From assembly GCA_965644295.1 (NCBI GenBank), contig CBFFRP010000114.1, positions 1 to 64,000 of the forward strand: a DNA stretch of 64,000 bases. Reading direction: 5' to 3'. The notes beneath the pieces are model-generated. The model searched no databases. It saw only the letters and a program-made list of their open reading frames with translations, and had not been told where the DNA came from. Position numbers and translations under genes: made by a program. Shown in pieces: positions 22,145 through 34,100 of this stretch (within the stretch, counting starts at the first letter, position 1; every line of letters starts with the position of its first letter). This DNA is from Paraphysomonas bandaiensis (lineage: Eukaryota > Chrysophyceae).

Positions 22145-25100
22145 CTACCTCCTAAGGGTTCTACGCATGGAGAAAAAGAAATACAGTCCGAAAGACGCCA
22201 GCATGGCTACACCAGCATACGTGTAGTAATTGGACAGAGAACTAGGGGACGAAGTCGAATCATCAGAAACTGGAGTCGAATGTGAAGACGTCTTAGAAGT
22301 CGATTTCTTCGTTAAAGTAGATGATTCCGGTGACGTCGGTATTTCATTTGCAGGTGTTGCCTCGGACACGCGCGAAGTATATGTCTCTGATTCGAATTCA
22401 TTTCTTGGTTCTATTTCACATGTGTCTTTTTTCTTATCATTTGGCGACCGAACTTCAGTAGGCTGAAGAGGCAAGATAGTAGTTTGGTGTCTGTGGATGT
22501 GCATGTAAGGTTTATTCTCGTGTACCAACACTGGGGCAGAGATATGTACATCAACAGGACTCCAGCGGGCCGCCAGATCACACAACTTCAGGAGCAAATG
22601 CTCTGACGGCTGTCGACGAAATCTGAAATATATACCGTAAAATAAGTGCGGTACAGAAACACAATCAAACAGTGTACTATAGAATATATTTTTTGCACTT
22701 AAAGCGACTCAATACATCATATCGTGTTCGCTATCGTGTAATATATGAGGAACACAATACATCGATAGGTATACACCAGTTGTTGGTGCACAGCTATAGC
22801 ACACATCGCTATCTCGTGAAATAAATATCAATACCAGCACGTATATCGAGTGTTGTATGTATCCATGAAATACGCAAGGCAAAGACGTCACCTTATGAAG
22901 GTCGAGTGTACTATATTTGGAATATGAAGCAAACGGGTCATTTCGTAGGGAGAGAGGCCATTGGCTATCTCGTATTCTCTAAATATTTCGTCTTCTGCAG
23001 CTAATCTTACTGCTTTCCGAAGACCCTCCATGACTCCATCTTCAAGAGTCACTTCAAATATAACCGCACTCGTACATACATCAATAGAAGATATCCTGCC
23101 AGTAAATCCATTGATATACCTCGAAGGGTCGCAGTCCGAAAGGATACTCAACTGCTTTTCGATAGCTGTGTAACAAATAAGACTCGTATATCTACATGTA
23201 TTCAACGTGCTACCTTTTCTCCATATATTCATCACCTCTAATTTTTTCCCATGATCAATTGTAGAAAAGTAAGACTCAAATTCTTTGAAAGAAGAGAGCG
23301 TTGCTACAGTGCAGTGCAACTCAGATGGGGCATATACGTAGAGGCTTTTATCATTAGGGTGAACGGACTCTTCTAAAGAAAGGACAGAGAGGCGAAGAGC
23401 ATTGTAGATAGAGGTGATAGAGGGGCATGTACAAGCCCATGACCATCCACAAGGACTGTGTATACAGCACATTATGATACATTCGTAATATCTGCGTGTA
23501 TATTGCAACACACTATCATGAGACTAAAACATACTATAGTGCATCGTACTATTCCAACGTGGTGTCATATTCTAGAGTAGGAAGTGTACGCATATTCTAC
23601 TTACATCACAAGACCATGGACAGACATGTCTTTCTCCAACGCAAGTGTCTCTGCGTATACGTCCATCACCTCTTCATCCCCATTTCCCTCAAACTTGACG
23701 TCATTAAAAGCATCTTTGCTCACTTGAGACCACCTCGGAGACGGGGCCGCCGTGTTATAGAGTAATTCTGCAGAGACTTCAACTTTACCTTTTGCTTCAA
23801 CTTCAAGAGACACCATGGACTCTACGTCAGCACCACTAGGCCCCTCGTTAACGGTATTCACGGAAGGATCAGCAGCAGTTGGTTCCTCGTTACTGGCACA
23901 CACAGACCTAACACCATTCATAGATGCAGCAGCAGGATCCTCCTTATCGACGTTCACAGATGCATCAGCTGCAACAGGATCCTCCTTATCAACGTTCACA
24001 GATGTATCAGCTGCAACAGGCTCCTCCTTATCAACGTTCACAGATACATCAGCTGCAACAAGCTCCTCGCTACTGGTATTCATAGATACATCAGCAGCTG
24101 CTGCAGGCTCCTCCTTATCGACGTTCACAGATGCATCAGCTGCAACAGGATCCTCCTTATCAACGTTCACAGATGCATCAGCTGCAACAGGATCCTCCCT
24201 ATCGACGTTCACAGATGCATCAGCTGCAACAGGATCCTCCTTATCAACGTTCACAGATACATCAGCTGCAACAAGCTCCTCGCTACTGGTATTCATAGAT
24301 ACATCAGCAGCTGCTGCAGGCTCCTCCCTATCGACGTTCACAGATGCATCAGCTGCAACAGGATCCTCCTTATCAACGTTCACAGATACATCAGCTGCAA
24401 CAAGCTCCTCGCTACTGGTATTCATAGATACATCAGCAGCTGCTGCAGGCTCCTCCCTATCGACGTTCACAGATGTATCAGCTGCTGCTGCAGGCTCCTC
24501 CTTATCAACGTTCACAGATGCATCAGCTGCAACAAGCTCCTCGCTACTGGTATTCATAGATACATCAGTAGCTGCAGCAGGCTCCTCCTTATCGACGTTC
24601 ACAGATGCAGCAACTGCAACAGGATCCTCCTTATCGACGTTCACAGATGCAGTAGCTGCAACAGGCTCCTCCTTATCGACGTTCACAGATGCAGTAGCTG
24701 CAACAGGCTCCTCCTTATCGACGTTCACAGATGCAGCAACTGCAGCAGGCTCCTCCTTATCGACGTTCACAGATGCAGTAGCTGCAACAGGCTCCTCCTT
24801 ATCGACGTTCACAGATGCAGTAGCTGCAACAGGCTCCTCCTTATCGACGTTCACAGATGCAGCAACTGCAGCAGGCTCCTCCTTATCAACGTTCACAGAT
24901 GCATCAGCTGCAACAAGCTCCTCGCTACTGGTATTCATAGATACATCAGTAGCTGCAGCAGGCTCCTCCTTATCGACGTTCACAGATGCAGCAACTGCAG
25001 CAGGCTCCTCCTTATCGACGTTCACAGATGCAGTAGCTGCAACAGGCTCCTCCTTATCGACGTTCACAGATGCAGTAGCTGCAACAGGCTCCTCCTTATC

Positions 25101-25469
25101 GACGTTCACAGATGCAGCAACTGCAGCAGGCTCCTCCCTATCGACGTTCACAGATGCAGTAGCTGCAACAGGCTCCTCCTTATCAACATAAAGGGATTCT
25201 CTCTTCTCTCCATCAATCTCCTGATCCATAGAAACACTCAGTGAAGTCTTCTCGTCCCGTCTATTCAGTGTCTCTCCATCTTTCATATCAAACTTTTCAG
25301 TTTTCAGTTTTTTTCTTGATTGTGGGACAAGATCATGATGTGAATTCTTTCCATGTCTTTGATATCCACCATCATGACTGTATGATTTCTTTTTACGTCT
25401 TTGACGACGTTTAGCTGATGAGGTTTGATGTGTTGTTGATATATTACTATTCGATGATGTAATATTCAT
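22145..25469 (-). CDS. 2H-phosphoesterase-like protein with acidic repeats and C-terminal membrane anchor
   Basis: Exons in transcript order: 23605-25469, 22892-23455, 22145-22622 (phases 2 and 2, GT-AG), about 968 residues. The start is the ATG at 25467-25469; the frame extends a little upstream only through a TTG. Residues 1-90 are basic (KRRQRRKKK). Residues about 93-520 are minisatellite repeats of ASVNVDKEEPVAAT and SMNTSSEELVAAD. The exon-2 region has H-C-T (ELHCTVATL) and the exon 2/3 join has H-S-T (NIVHSTFIRF), the paired HxT signature of 2H phosphoesterases (RNA or cyclic-nucleotide phosphodiesterases). VHENKPYMH follows. The C-terminus has one hydrophobic segment (YAGVAMLASFGLYFFF) and ends with basic residues, a tail-anchor pattern. 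An optional 48-nt in-frame intron may lie at 23166-23213. The substrate is unknown. Confidence 0.65.
23920..25190 (-). repeat. coding minisatellite, 42-48 bp units
   Basis: About 27 units encode S-V-N-V-D-K/R-E-E/D-P followed by an Ala/Val/Thr spacer, with a second unit type (SMNTSSEELVAAD) at irregular spacing. All units are multiples of three, so the opposite strand is also open (23815-25191); that antisense frame is not a gene. Blocks of several units recur, showing repeated unequal exchange. Confidence 0.9.
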
Positions 25470-25481
25470 TTTTACACACAA

Positions 25482-26490
25482 TTTTTATAAAAATTATTTC
25501 AATTAATATGAAAATGTATGTATATTATAGTAGGAAAATATTTTTTTTGTCTTTTGTAATTCTTTCTTTTTGTTATGAATGTAAGTAGAAGGTAAGATCT
25601 TTGAGGGACACTATATGAAGTTAAGTATAAAGTTCAAGTATAGTATGAAATATGATTGAAGTTCAAGTTGTAAAGGATAGTATAGATATGTAGCCTACTG
25701 TAATAGTAGTAGCAAGTAATTATATATAGTGAGTGTAGAGTGCATTAAGAGTCAGTCATATGCAATTCTTGTATGCTTTATTGCAATATGGTCGACCATA
25801 CACCATACTATGTATATATACACTCCTCTCTGAACCTTCCGAATTCTCATACAGCAGTAGGAGTATATACAGCAGAATAGGATACTGTATTGTGGTGCAT
25901 TCTGCTCCAGGAATTCCTACTTCTAGATTTCAAGGGGAAAAGTGCCTTTTCAAATCTAAAACCCATAATTTTTTATTGTGGAAGATATTTTAGAAAGGCA
26001 GGATTTTGGGAAAAGTATAGTCAATACATGTATTACATAATACAGTGTATGATGGGTGTATTTCATAATACAGTGGTGTGTATTCTAGCTGTTGGTATGG
26101 TTTGATGCGTACTGTATATGACACTATGAGAACACACGCATGACATCAATGGAAGGTCCAGAGCATCAGTAAAACATGATCTCAGCTCTTCCGTAGACGC
26201 ATTTCGACGGAGTTGTGTGTATGGATCATAAACAAGGCGAGTTGTTCCTCCCTATGATCTCAGAGACAACAATACAAGATCTATAGAGAGGTACACACAG
26301 AAGGGCTAAGAGCGCCTCATTGCCCTCCTTTATGAGTGTGGTACGACACATAGGATGGCGGAATAAGGTGAATACAGAGCTTAAGCCACTAGAGCTACCA
26401 GTATGGCTATATATATATATGGGTTAGGGAATATATGCATTATATGTATGTATATGTATGTATGTGTTCCATTCAATATCTCACAGGATT
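25482..26490. other. intergenic DNA, no gene assigned
   Basis: AT-rich sequence upstream of the 2H gene. 26130-26400 is less AT-rich and has an open minus-strand frame of about 57 codons, without recognisable similarity or a clear splice context. It may be an exon of an unknown gene. Confidence 0.35.
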
Positions 26491-26493
26491 AAC

Positions 26494-26930
26494 GTCAGTC
26501 TGTATGTACAGGACGATGAATACGACTGAGGGTGCCATATTTATAGATTACAAGTATGATATTTCAGCTGTGGATATACTGTGGAGAGGAATATATCGAA
26601 GAAGTCACCCCACTCGAAGTCATCCACAGAAGACATGCAATGTATGAACCATTGAATTGTATGATGATCATATATAGCTTCTTTGGTGTGATTAGTCCTA
26701 TATGTTAAGCCTTATAGAATGTATATCACCACTTAAATAATGTATGTATAATATATATGTATATATGTATGTATGTATGTATGCATGTAAGTATTTTGCA
26801 TCACTAACTTATAGGCTGTGATACAGATAATATCATCACGACTCACAACTGGGGAGTACTCACAGACTTCCCGCTCCATGAACTACGAAAAGATGTGCGT
26901 ATTAGTTGTGGCATGATGTATGTATTATAA
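26494..26930 (+). other. two possible exons of an unrecognised gene
   Basis: 26514-26640 reads MNTTEGAIFIDYKYDISAVD and continues with LWRGIYRRSHP, ending at a GTATGA that could be a donor. 26815-26925, after TTATAG, has a protein-like frame (DNIITTHNWGVLTDFPLHEL). The phases of the two do not match in the simplest joining, so this may be a relic. No family was recognised. Confidence 0.3.
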
Positions 26931-26955
26931 TATAGTAATGTATGATACTATGTAT

Positions 26956-27010
26956 CTATGTATTACATACTATACCATTTATATGTGATAAATATGGTAT
27001 AATATATTGC
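26956..27010 (+). repeat. 55-bp direct repeat, left copy
   Basis: It begins CTATGTATTACATACTATAC and ends at the MITE. It is repeated identically at 27478-27532, immediately after the MITE. Confidence 0.9.
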
Positions 27011-27478
27011 AGGGATAGGGAACAATATATTGTATTGCAATATATTGTAAAATATATTGATTGGTGGACTGGTCAAATATTCCATCAATAGTGTTTCTGT
27101 TAAAATAGCTCACAATACTATTGCAATATATTGCAATCAATATTATGATAGTCATATAAGAGAAGATTCTTAACTGTGGGGTGCATATTTCAATCAATAT
27201 TGAATGAATATGGTGATGATGATGTCACCGATGATGGCTCAGAGGATGAGTATGAGGAAACTTTTAATTAGTTAAGAGTAGTGGGTTTGATTATCAAGTG
27301 ACCTTAGACCTTATAATGGCAAGTACTAAAAATGAAAACTACGGATGTGTTTACTTACTGATTAGTCATACTAATATATTGCAATATATTGAAATAGTAT
27401 TGTAGGGCCGGTTTAAAAAATCTATTGATGGAACACTACCTAACAACAGTATTGCAATATATTGTTCCCTATCCCTGC
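27009..27478. mobile_element. MITE with 24-bp terminal inverted repeats
   Basis: The left end is GCAGGGATAGGGAACAATA and continues into ATTG; the right end is its perfect complement. The interior is AT-rich with many CAATATATTG motifs, some forming subterminal inverted repeats, and has no coding capacity. A related end lies at 16627-16681. Confidence 0.75.
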
Positions 27479-27532
27479 TATGTATTACATACTATACCAT
27501 TTATATGTGATAAATATGGTATAATATATTGC
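27478..27532 (+). repeat. 55-bp direct repeat, right copy
   Basis: Identical by eye to 26956-27010. It shares one or two bases with the MITE terminus. Confidence 0.9.
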
Positions 27533-27839
27533 CAGCAAGAAGACACTGGGTGATATGTAATTGATGTAGGATGACGAAATATCCCAGACTTTTTCTTGGC
27601 AACAAGCTTCGGAAATGCTGGGAGTGGAAGTGTAATTCGCGTGTTTAGTTGTGTGTGGTGGGAAATCTCTATTACTCCATGTGTAATACAGTTATTAGTT
27701 ACGTGTAAATATATTTGTTTTTTTATATGATGTATGCTTCGCTCCATATAGTAATAATTTACTTTGAAATTAGAGATCTTAGTCTATCAATATTTGGTTT
27801 TAACCACACTCAAAAACCACACTCACCATCACAGCACAA

Positions 27840-28650
27840 GAACACAAAAAACACTGTTGTTATGTACGGAAAAAACGTAACAGTCAATTCAGACTCGACT
27901 CAAATGAAGTATGTGAATTCATATGACAGCAGCGGACAACACTCCCAGCTCCCAGTGACCCAATCACAGGGCAAAATGGTGTGCAGGTAACTTCATTATA
28001 TCCGACTCATTCTTATACTTAAAGATGTCTCCAAAGCAGAGCAGATCCAATACAAAAGAGCGCACAGAGAAGGCTGCACGGCAAGCCAAAATAGGGGCTG
28101 AGTCGAAGAAGGTTACAAAACAGTGGAAGCGGATTGGTTTGAGACATAAATCGTTTCATTTGCCAGGTTCAGACCTTCTCAGTCAATACCCAACGTTAAA
28201 GCTGCGAAGGCTAACGCTCCTGAGCATATTTCTTTAGTTTGTTACACCTGTACTTGTCACGATAATAGCCCGAGATATAGATCCTGAGCACCTCGTTTTC
28301 AACAAAGGAAACTCTGTGCTGTTCACTGTGAGTAAGATATAACAAGATGTGTGCTATTTGGATTCGTATTTATAGCGAACAATTCGTGTTTACCGGTGTC
28401 TAGAAGAAGGTCCTTCCACTGTGTTCAGATCTGGAATAATACCGAAAAGAGTTCAGAAGAAATTATCCTACGATTTCGTCGTTAGGCATACTATTTGCCG
28501 AAACATCACTGCCAACTTTACGTTTGACAAGCTCTACTCTGAAGATGTCTCCTTGAAGTTTAAGAGTATTCTTAGAGGGATTATTAATCCGAAGCAGTTT
28601 CTTGCGTTGACACGACTGGTGCAGCACGGAGTAGATATGTGGGGAAAATA
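27840..28650 (+). pseudogene. scattered coding-like fragments, unrecognised
   Basis: Three short frames read like protein: 27861-27990 (MYGKNVTVNSDSTQM), 28025-28237 (a basic stretch, TKERTEKAARQAKIGAESKK) and 28421-28651 (SGIIPKRVQKKLSYDFVVRH, then FKSILRGIINPKQFLALTRL). They are in order on one strand and could be exons of one gene or pieces of a dead one. Splice sites could not be fixed, and no family was recognised. Confidence 0.3.
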
Positions 28651-29107
28651 GGATGGGTATAGAAGAAAAGAAAGAAGTAAATAGTTGTGCACACTCATAG
28701 GAAAGATGGGAAGCAACACACAGTATTAAGTAATGCGTACACGAGGCGGACAACCAAGGCCTCGACATCATATATGTATTCCTGTGCGTGATGACTAGCT
28801 ATTACAAGCTGTTTTACGCCTATGACAAATACACAAGCAAATCAAACAGAGGGTATGACCACACAGGGATGGTGGTAATGGGCGTTTGGGTGAGGCGGGA
28901 AAGCACAATTCGTTTATGTTTGGTTGTATAATAGAGAACACTGTCAACGCATATCGTCATATAATGAATGTCGATTCCGAAGATTTTGAGTACTTTGGTT
29001 ATTGTCAAACTCTAGCAAACGATTTGTATGTGTATGCAAGCACACTCTCTGATAGTACTATTTAGTAGAGTAATACAATGAATTTAATTGATTTGGACGT
29101 AAATATA

Positions 29108-29989
29108 TTACTTCTTATAAGTGTGGTTACTGACTGTGGAATGAGTGTGGTTAAGACCAATACTTTTACAAGTCGCTACTGCCATTCTAAACGAATTCAT
29201 GGCGAGTAGTTTAGAATCTGTGATTATGGTAGAAATCACTCGATCAATTGGAAAAAGTTTAAATAAAGTATGAAGTGAATTGATTCCCGAATTGATGCAA
29301 AATTTTGTGATGATACATATCGATCGGGTCAGGATAAATGGCGACAAGGTGATGTCCAAAGCGGAAAATAGTATGGTCAAAGCAGCCTCGATCGTATCGC
29401 CGGAGGACCTGGTAACGTTTGCACGACCTGCTGACAACACCGCTGAAGAAACGGCGAACGGGGTACCGGCAACGGGAATAATGGCTAACCACTGAAAGAC
29501 ATTGCTCAAATTGTGCGTGTTGCAATTCTTGCAAATGGGAATTATAGTACAATTTTCGTGATTGCATGCGCAGGTCCATTTGTGTCTGTTGAGTTTATTT
29601 CGCGCTGTTATTATTTCATTGATATCGACGGCATTGCTCTCTACAGAGCAGCTGCAATAGACTCCGCGTTTGAGGTAGTTCATCTCTACCACTCTGTCGT
29701 CACCACCATCCTCCGCAGTGATGACATCAATCATGAGCTCGATGTCATACCATGATCCGTAACAAATATTCGTGTGGAATAAGATTGCCGTCAGTGCTGG
29801 CTCGTCACATATCTCCAAAACTAGGCCTTGGCCTGGGGTGTAAATACGAGATTCCTTGAGCACGGCGTAAGTCACCTTGCCACCAACAGGAGTCTCAGCG
29901 GGAACGTCTCTGGCAGAATAGAGGTTCATCGGGGTGCCATCAACCTCAATAGATTGATTGGCGCAAATTAGAGTAATTACGGCGCCCAT
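29108..29989 (-). CDS. hypothetical protein with a Cys-rich zinc-ribbon-like patch
   Basis: Single-exon ORF of 293 residues with an ATG at 29989 and a stop at 29108. No signal peptide was recognised. Residues about 138-160 hold a Cys/His cluster (C-x-C-x4-C-x5-C-x2-C) that could bind zinc. It is followed by a hydrophobic stretch (WLAIIPVAGTPFAVSSAVLSAG) and other moderately hydrophobic helices, so membrane association is possible. No family was recognised. The length and the absence of stops make a real gene likely. Confidence 0.6.
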   Translation of the reverse strand: MGAVITLICANQSIEVDGTPMNLYSARDVPAETPVGGKVTYAVLKESRIYTPGQGLVLEICDEPALTAILFHTNICYGSWYDIELMIDVITAEDGGDDRVVEMNYLKRGVYCSCSVESNAVDINEIITARNKLNRHKWTCACNHENCTIIPICKNCNTHNLSNVFQWLAIIPVAGTPFAVSSAVLSAGRANVTRSSGDTIEAALTILFSALDITLSPFILTRSICIITKFCINSGINSLHTLFKLFPIDRVISTIITDSKLLAMNSFRMAVATCKSIGLNHTHSTVSNHTYKK

Positions 29990-30174
29990 ATCGCATCGCT
30001 TAGTCCAGTGCTTAAGCTTTGAGTGTGTGAAGATGAAGAAAAATGAAGCAAGAACAGAATCCTAAAAATGGACGAATCTGGAATCTGTATACACGCCGGC
30101 ATCCCACTGTATACGTAGCATACGTACCACTACCATACATAACCTACGAGAGTATACATGCATAGATATTTCCC

Positions 30175-30257
30175 AAAATCCTGAAATCATTCAATGGTTG
30201 TTTTTATAGAGGAATCTCTTAATATTTTTGTCTAATATTATCTGATTTCAGGATTTT
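30175..30257. repeat. short inverted repeat, possible mini-MITE
   Basis: AAAATCCTGAAATCA at 30175-30189 pairs exactly with TGATTTCAGGATTTT at 30243-30257, leaving an AT-rich loop of 53 bases. It lies between two genes. Confidence 0.5.
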
Positions 30258-30349
30258 ATGCACACATACAGTCGCATACGGGGGCTAAACGACAGTACAT
30301 CCGTTAAGTGTAGCCGTTAAGTATATTAATTAAGGTTGCCTGTACAGCA

Positions 30350-30560
30350 GTATGTACAGTGTGTATGTATACCGGTATACATACCGTACATATACTCATT
30401 CCAGCATACACTATACGGTCCATATACCTCATATACACACCCCTGTATGCTCTGCACATACACACATCTAGACATACACATACACACATCTAGACATACA
30501 CATACACATACATACAGTGTATATATACACGCAGTTGCATGCATGCATCATCATATATAT
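30350..30560 (+). repeat. CATA/CACA-rich simple repeat upstream of the TRAP-gamma gene
   Basis: ACACATCTAGACATACACAT occurs twice in tandem within a CATA-rich tract. It ends about 60 bases before the start codon of the next gene. No promoter box was assigned. Confidence 0.6.
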
Positions 30561-30620
30561 ACAACCATATCATTCACCCTCCACTCCACTTGCAATTACC
30601 TTAATAAACTATCTCTTATC

Positions 30621-31612
30621 ATGGGAAAATCAAAGAAACAATCAACAGCGGATGATTTAGAGCCTATTCTAAAGCAGATGCAAGATGAAACGGCCACTAG
30701 CTCCCCTTCTCAATGTATGCATCTACACACACATACATCATTGCTGGTTTATCTGTTGCTGTGTAGCAGATATGACATATATATATATTATATTTAGCAC
30801 TCACTGTATTCATATCAGGGCTATCGTTTGCACTAGTGTCTGTTCTCAGTCCACTCTCTATTGCATACCTCTACTCCTCTCCTATCCTTGCTCTCCCTGG
30901 TGCAGATGTCAGTAAGGTCCAATTGGGTGTGAGTGTACTCCTCTCTGCAGTCTTCTTAATGATTGCCTATAACGATGTGGCAACCAGAACTCGTAACAAA
31001 CTATTTAGTACAAGGTGTGCACTTGCTACATATGCTGTATGCTGATGTCGATTATATTCGCTGAATTAATTATACGCTGTATTTGTTATGGTGGTATTCG
31101 CTTGTGTATATTGCTGTATGAGGTATGTTATAGTACGTGAATTGACTGTGCTGGTTATATTGGCTCTACTACTACACATTATCAGTTATAATAGTTAATG
31201 TTGTAATGTTAGTTATGTGTTTTTGCTGATTACTTTTCTGCTGTATGAATATGCTTGCAAACAAAAATTAACTAGTTATTAACAGAGAAGTCAACACCCG
31301 TATCAAAGGAATTGTTAAGGCCGAGGCTGAAAATACGCTTAAAAGCTCAAACCAAGCAGAGTCCTCTGGCTACGCTATGTTTTCGTGCAACGCGACTTAC
31401 ATGGTAAGATATTGGCATATATGTAATACAATACAATAATGTAGATGGAAAATGAAATTACTCATGATTTTCTTTCACAGTGCTGTGGCTTGATTTTGAC
31501 CTTCTACATGCTGCCCATGTATGGTTACTCTATTACCACCAGCAGCAGTATCTCTACCATCTTGCCAGCTCTGGCGGTTTTAATGGTGGCTAGAGCCAAC
31601 GTGTTTATCTGA
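30621..31612 (+). CDS. SSR3: translocon-associated protein subunit gamma (TRAP-gamma) homologue
   Basis: Exons 30621-30714, 30798-31014, 31286-31403 and 31481-31612 give 186 residues, with phases 1, 2 and 0 and clean GT-AG ends; human SSR3 is about this length. The layout fits TRAP-gamma: a short charged N-terminus (MGKSKKQSTADDLEPIL), a hydrophobic pair in exon 2 with the hairpin LLSAVFLMIAYNDVATRTRN, a charged cytosolic loop (EVNTRIKGIVKAEAENTLK), then two membrane segments beginning SGYAMFSCNATYMCC. In the family this is a four-span ER membrane protein that binds the ribosome and the Sec61 channel and assists import of secretory proteins. Identification rests on overall pattern and the FAYKNV-like and FSxxxNxT-like positions, not on an alignment. 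Confidence 0.78.
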
Positions 31613-32542
31613 GGTATTACTGAGTTAATGTCTCTAGGAGTGAAGCTGTGCTTTTATCGTTCTCAGGGATATCTTTGGTACGCAAATGATAAGTAACAAT
31701 GCGACTCATAAACATCACCCGATTTGTAGAACATAGGTAATAAATACCTACACAACTTAGTATGTTTCTTTGAAACAAGGGTAGAGTGTTAAACTGTTGC
31801 CGTTCTGAAATTGACATTACAAGGATGATCTGGTATCGCAACTGAACTCATATACAAACCCCCTCGTTTTTTAATTGCATTCACTAATTTCTGGTCACTT
31901 ATTGTCATTCGTATTAATGTTGTCGCTGCTACTAGCTAATAGTTAATGATCTTAGAAACGATGTTAAACAGCAGTCAATGTACTTCAGTTTATCTAATCT
32001 AATTCGTATCATTTCTTTAAGTTCGTATGATGTTGTCTTTAACAACACAGAATAAAGGATAGCTACTAGCGATTCACATCAGCAAGCCACAAGTACGTAG
32101 TTAGGAGTTAGAAGTAGGTTGTAGTTTATAGATTGCGATTGTTTATAAGATATTGTAAACTATTGATTGGATGTAATGGCGTTAGTCAATGTAGAAATTT
32201 GCAATACTTACTGTACGGACCAATGATGTGCCAGGCAAAGAATGCTTAAAACAATTGAATGGCAGATACCATAAAACAAAACGATAATTATTACCGTGAA
32301 AAATAATTTTAAATGACCTTGAAGTCTCTGCTCTGAATGGCATCGTATTGTTAGCCAACTTACAAAGATAACACCATCATCCATACAGCATGAAAAATAT
32401 TTGATGACAGCCCAGCGATATAACCATTCACAGCAATACGTCACGATGAGCATATATTAAAGATCTGATTATTACATGAGAGAACTTATTGCATTTATCT
32501 ATCTATTACTCTAGATAAGTGGTAACATAGATTACGAAATGC
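31613..32542. other. no gene seen
   Basis: AT-rich sequence after the TRAP-gamma gene. The small ORFs on both strands have no protein character. It should contain the 3' UTR and polyadenylation region of TRAP-gamma and the 3' flank of the minus-strand gene. Confidence 0.5.
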
Positions 32543-33681
32543 TCAGTTGTCTCGGGACTGCTTGTGCATTGCTGCAAGCACCTTGGTGCAACCATCCCTA
32601 TCGATGAGCATAGAGTACAGCATGCCAGGGAAAATATTCTTTCCTGCAAACTGTAGTATGATGAATGTAAGTTGAAAAATTACAAAACAATCATGTTCAA
32701 GCTGAAAGCTGAACATATATGGATCACACACAATAGCACCATACGCATCTGAGAAAGCTGATCATGTATGCATCAAAATACCATGAAATATTTTATATAT
32801 CAGAATTTACAGTTCAAACTTTATGATAATCCATTCAATACTGCGAGCGGCAAGATATACTTCCACTTTTCACCACCATAGAGTTGTTTAGGTCACTGTA
32901 CACTCTAATATCACCTTGTTGTATAGCGCTCATGCCAAACACAATAGTCAACGCTGGCGGGGAATTCCTCGAGTGCTCTCCCGTCTGCGCTTTGACGTGA
33001 TCTTTTCGACTTTTGGCCAATATTGCTCCATACAAGTGAGTCATAGTAAGTACTCACACCTTCTGGAATATTCATATTAGTATACAATAAATTGTACATC
33101 CTCGTAGTTGGATATAGAGTGAACGATATGCATCCTCGTGAAAGTACTTGTTGGAGTACCTCTACTCGGCATCCAGATAGCTAACGCACATTCAAGTAAA
33201 AGTGAGAGCTTGTAACACAATAATGTCTCCTGGCGTACCAGCTTGGCTCATCCGCGGACCCTACTCACGATACAATTGCCCCCCACCCAATGCGCTGAAT
33301 ATTCTCAGGACCGCCATGTTAAGCGTGCATGTCGCACACCTGCAGTCTCAGATACTGCACCCTGTCATCAGATAGGTCATTCCACATAAGGTGACTATCG
33401 CCATCGCGTGTCATACTTTGAATACGAATAGTCAGACCCGTCGTCAAAAATGCTTTAGAAGCAGCAATTTCCGTTGGATTAGTCGCGGTTCTCATTCGCT
33501 CAATTTTTCGATTTGTATTAATCATCGCAACCACCGGGATGACATGCTCGGAAAGGAGTGACGAGAAGAATCTCATGGCAAGATCATACTAAACTTTTCA
33601 CAGAGGCGGTCTCTATTCAGCTCCATTTCCAGGTGGTGACTAATAGCGTAGTATCTTCCACCTTCCAGGAGCTCATCATAT
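32543..33681 (-). CDS. possible multi-exon gene, perhaps broken, unrecognised
   Basis: Protein-like segments lie in order on the minus strand: 33681-33590 (GGRYYAISHHLEMELNRDRL), 33587-33340 (AMRFFSSLLSEHVIPVVAMI, then LTIRIQSMTRDGDSHLMWND), 33070-32915 (SLVWSNIGQKSKRS) and 32650-32543 (after a TACTACAG acceptor, FAGKNIFPGMLYSMLIDRDG, stop 32543-32545). The first two segments are in different frames, and one extra base near 33590 would explain this. The last segment has a clean acceptor and stop. Function unknown. It is either a real gene with an unresolved short intron or a recent pseudogene. Confidence 0.4.
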
Positions 33682-33984
33682 CTAGATGAAAAAATTATGT
33701 CTATATATCTATATATCGTTCAAAGTTCTCACCACATTTATAGACATGCTAGAATATTGTCTTCAGCTCATTAGCAAAGAACTCTTTACTATGTCTTTCA
33801 CTCTCAATAACAGTCAGTATAATTGTCGATTGCTAATACAAGATTACTGTATTCATTGTATCATCTAGATGAATTCATACAGCGAAGTGAAACCCTTGAG
33901 TCATTTTCTGTTACTTTGGAAAGCATTTGGGATGTAACCATACCTTACCAAAAAAGCCAGAAATCAATATCTGTTTACCCTGTG

Positions 33985-34087
33985 AAATGCTTACCAAAAT
34001 GCTTACCCTAGAGAGAGCGGGGGGGATAAAAATTGGAATGCTTACCAGGTAGTTATTTTATCTGGGTAAGCATTTTGGTAAGCATTT
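33985..34087. repeat. 103-bp foldback element with perfect 24-bp arms
   Basis: AAATGCTTACCAAAATGC and six further bases at 33985-34008 are exactly complementary to 34064-34087. A third half-copy (AATGCTTACC) lies in the loop. A miniature foldback element is the likeliest reading. Confidence 0.75.
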
Positions 34088-34100
34088 ATACACTATATAT

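Noticed and set aside
23815-25191. 458-codon plus-strand ORF (SSLSTFTDA repeats)
   Set aside because: It is the antisense of the acidic minisatellite in the 2H gene; the unit length is a multiple of three, so the frame stays open by construction.
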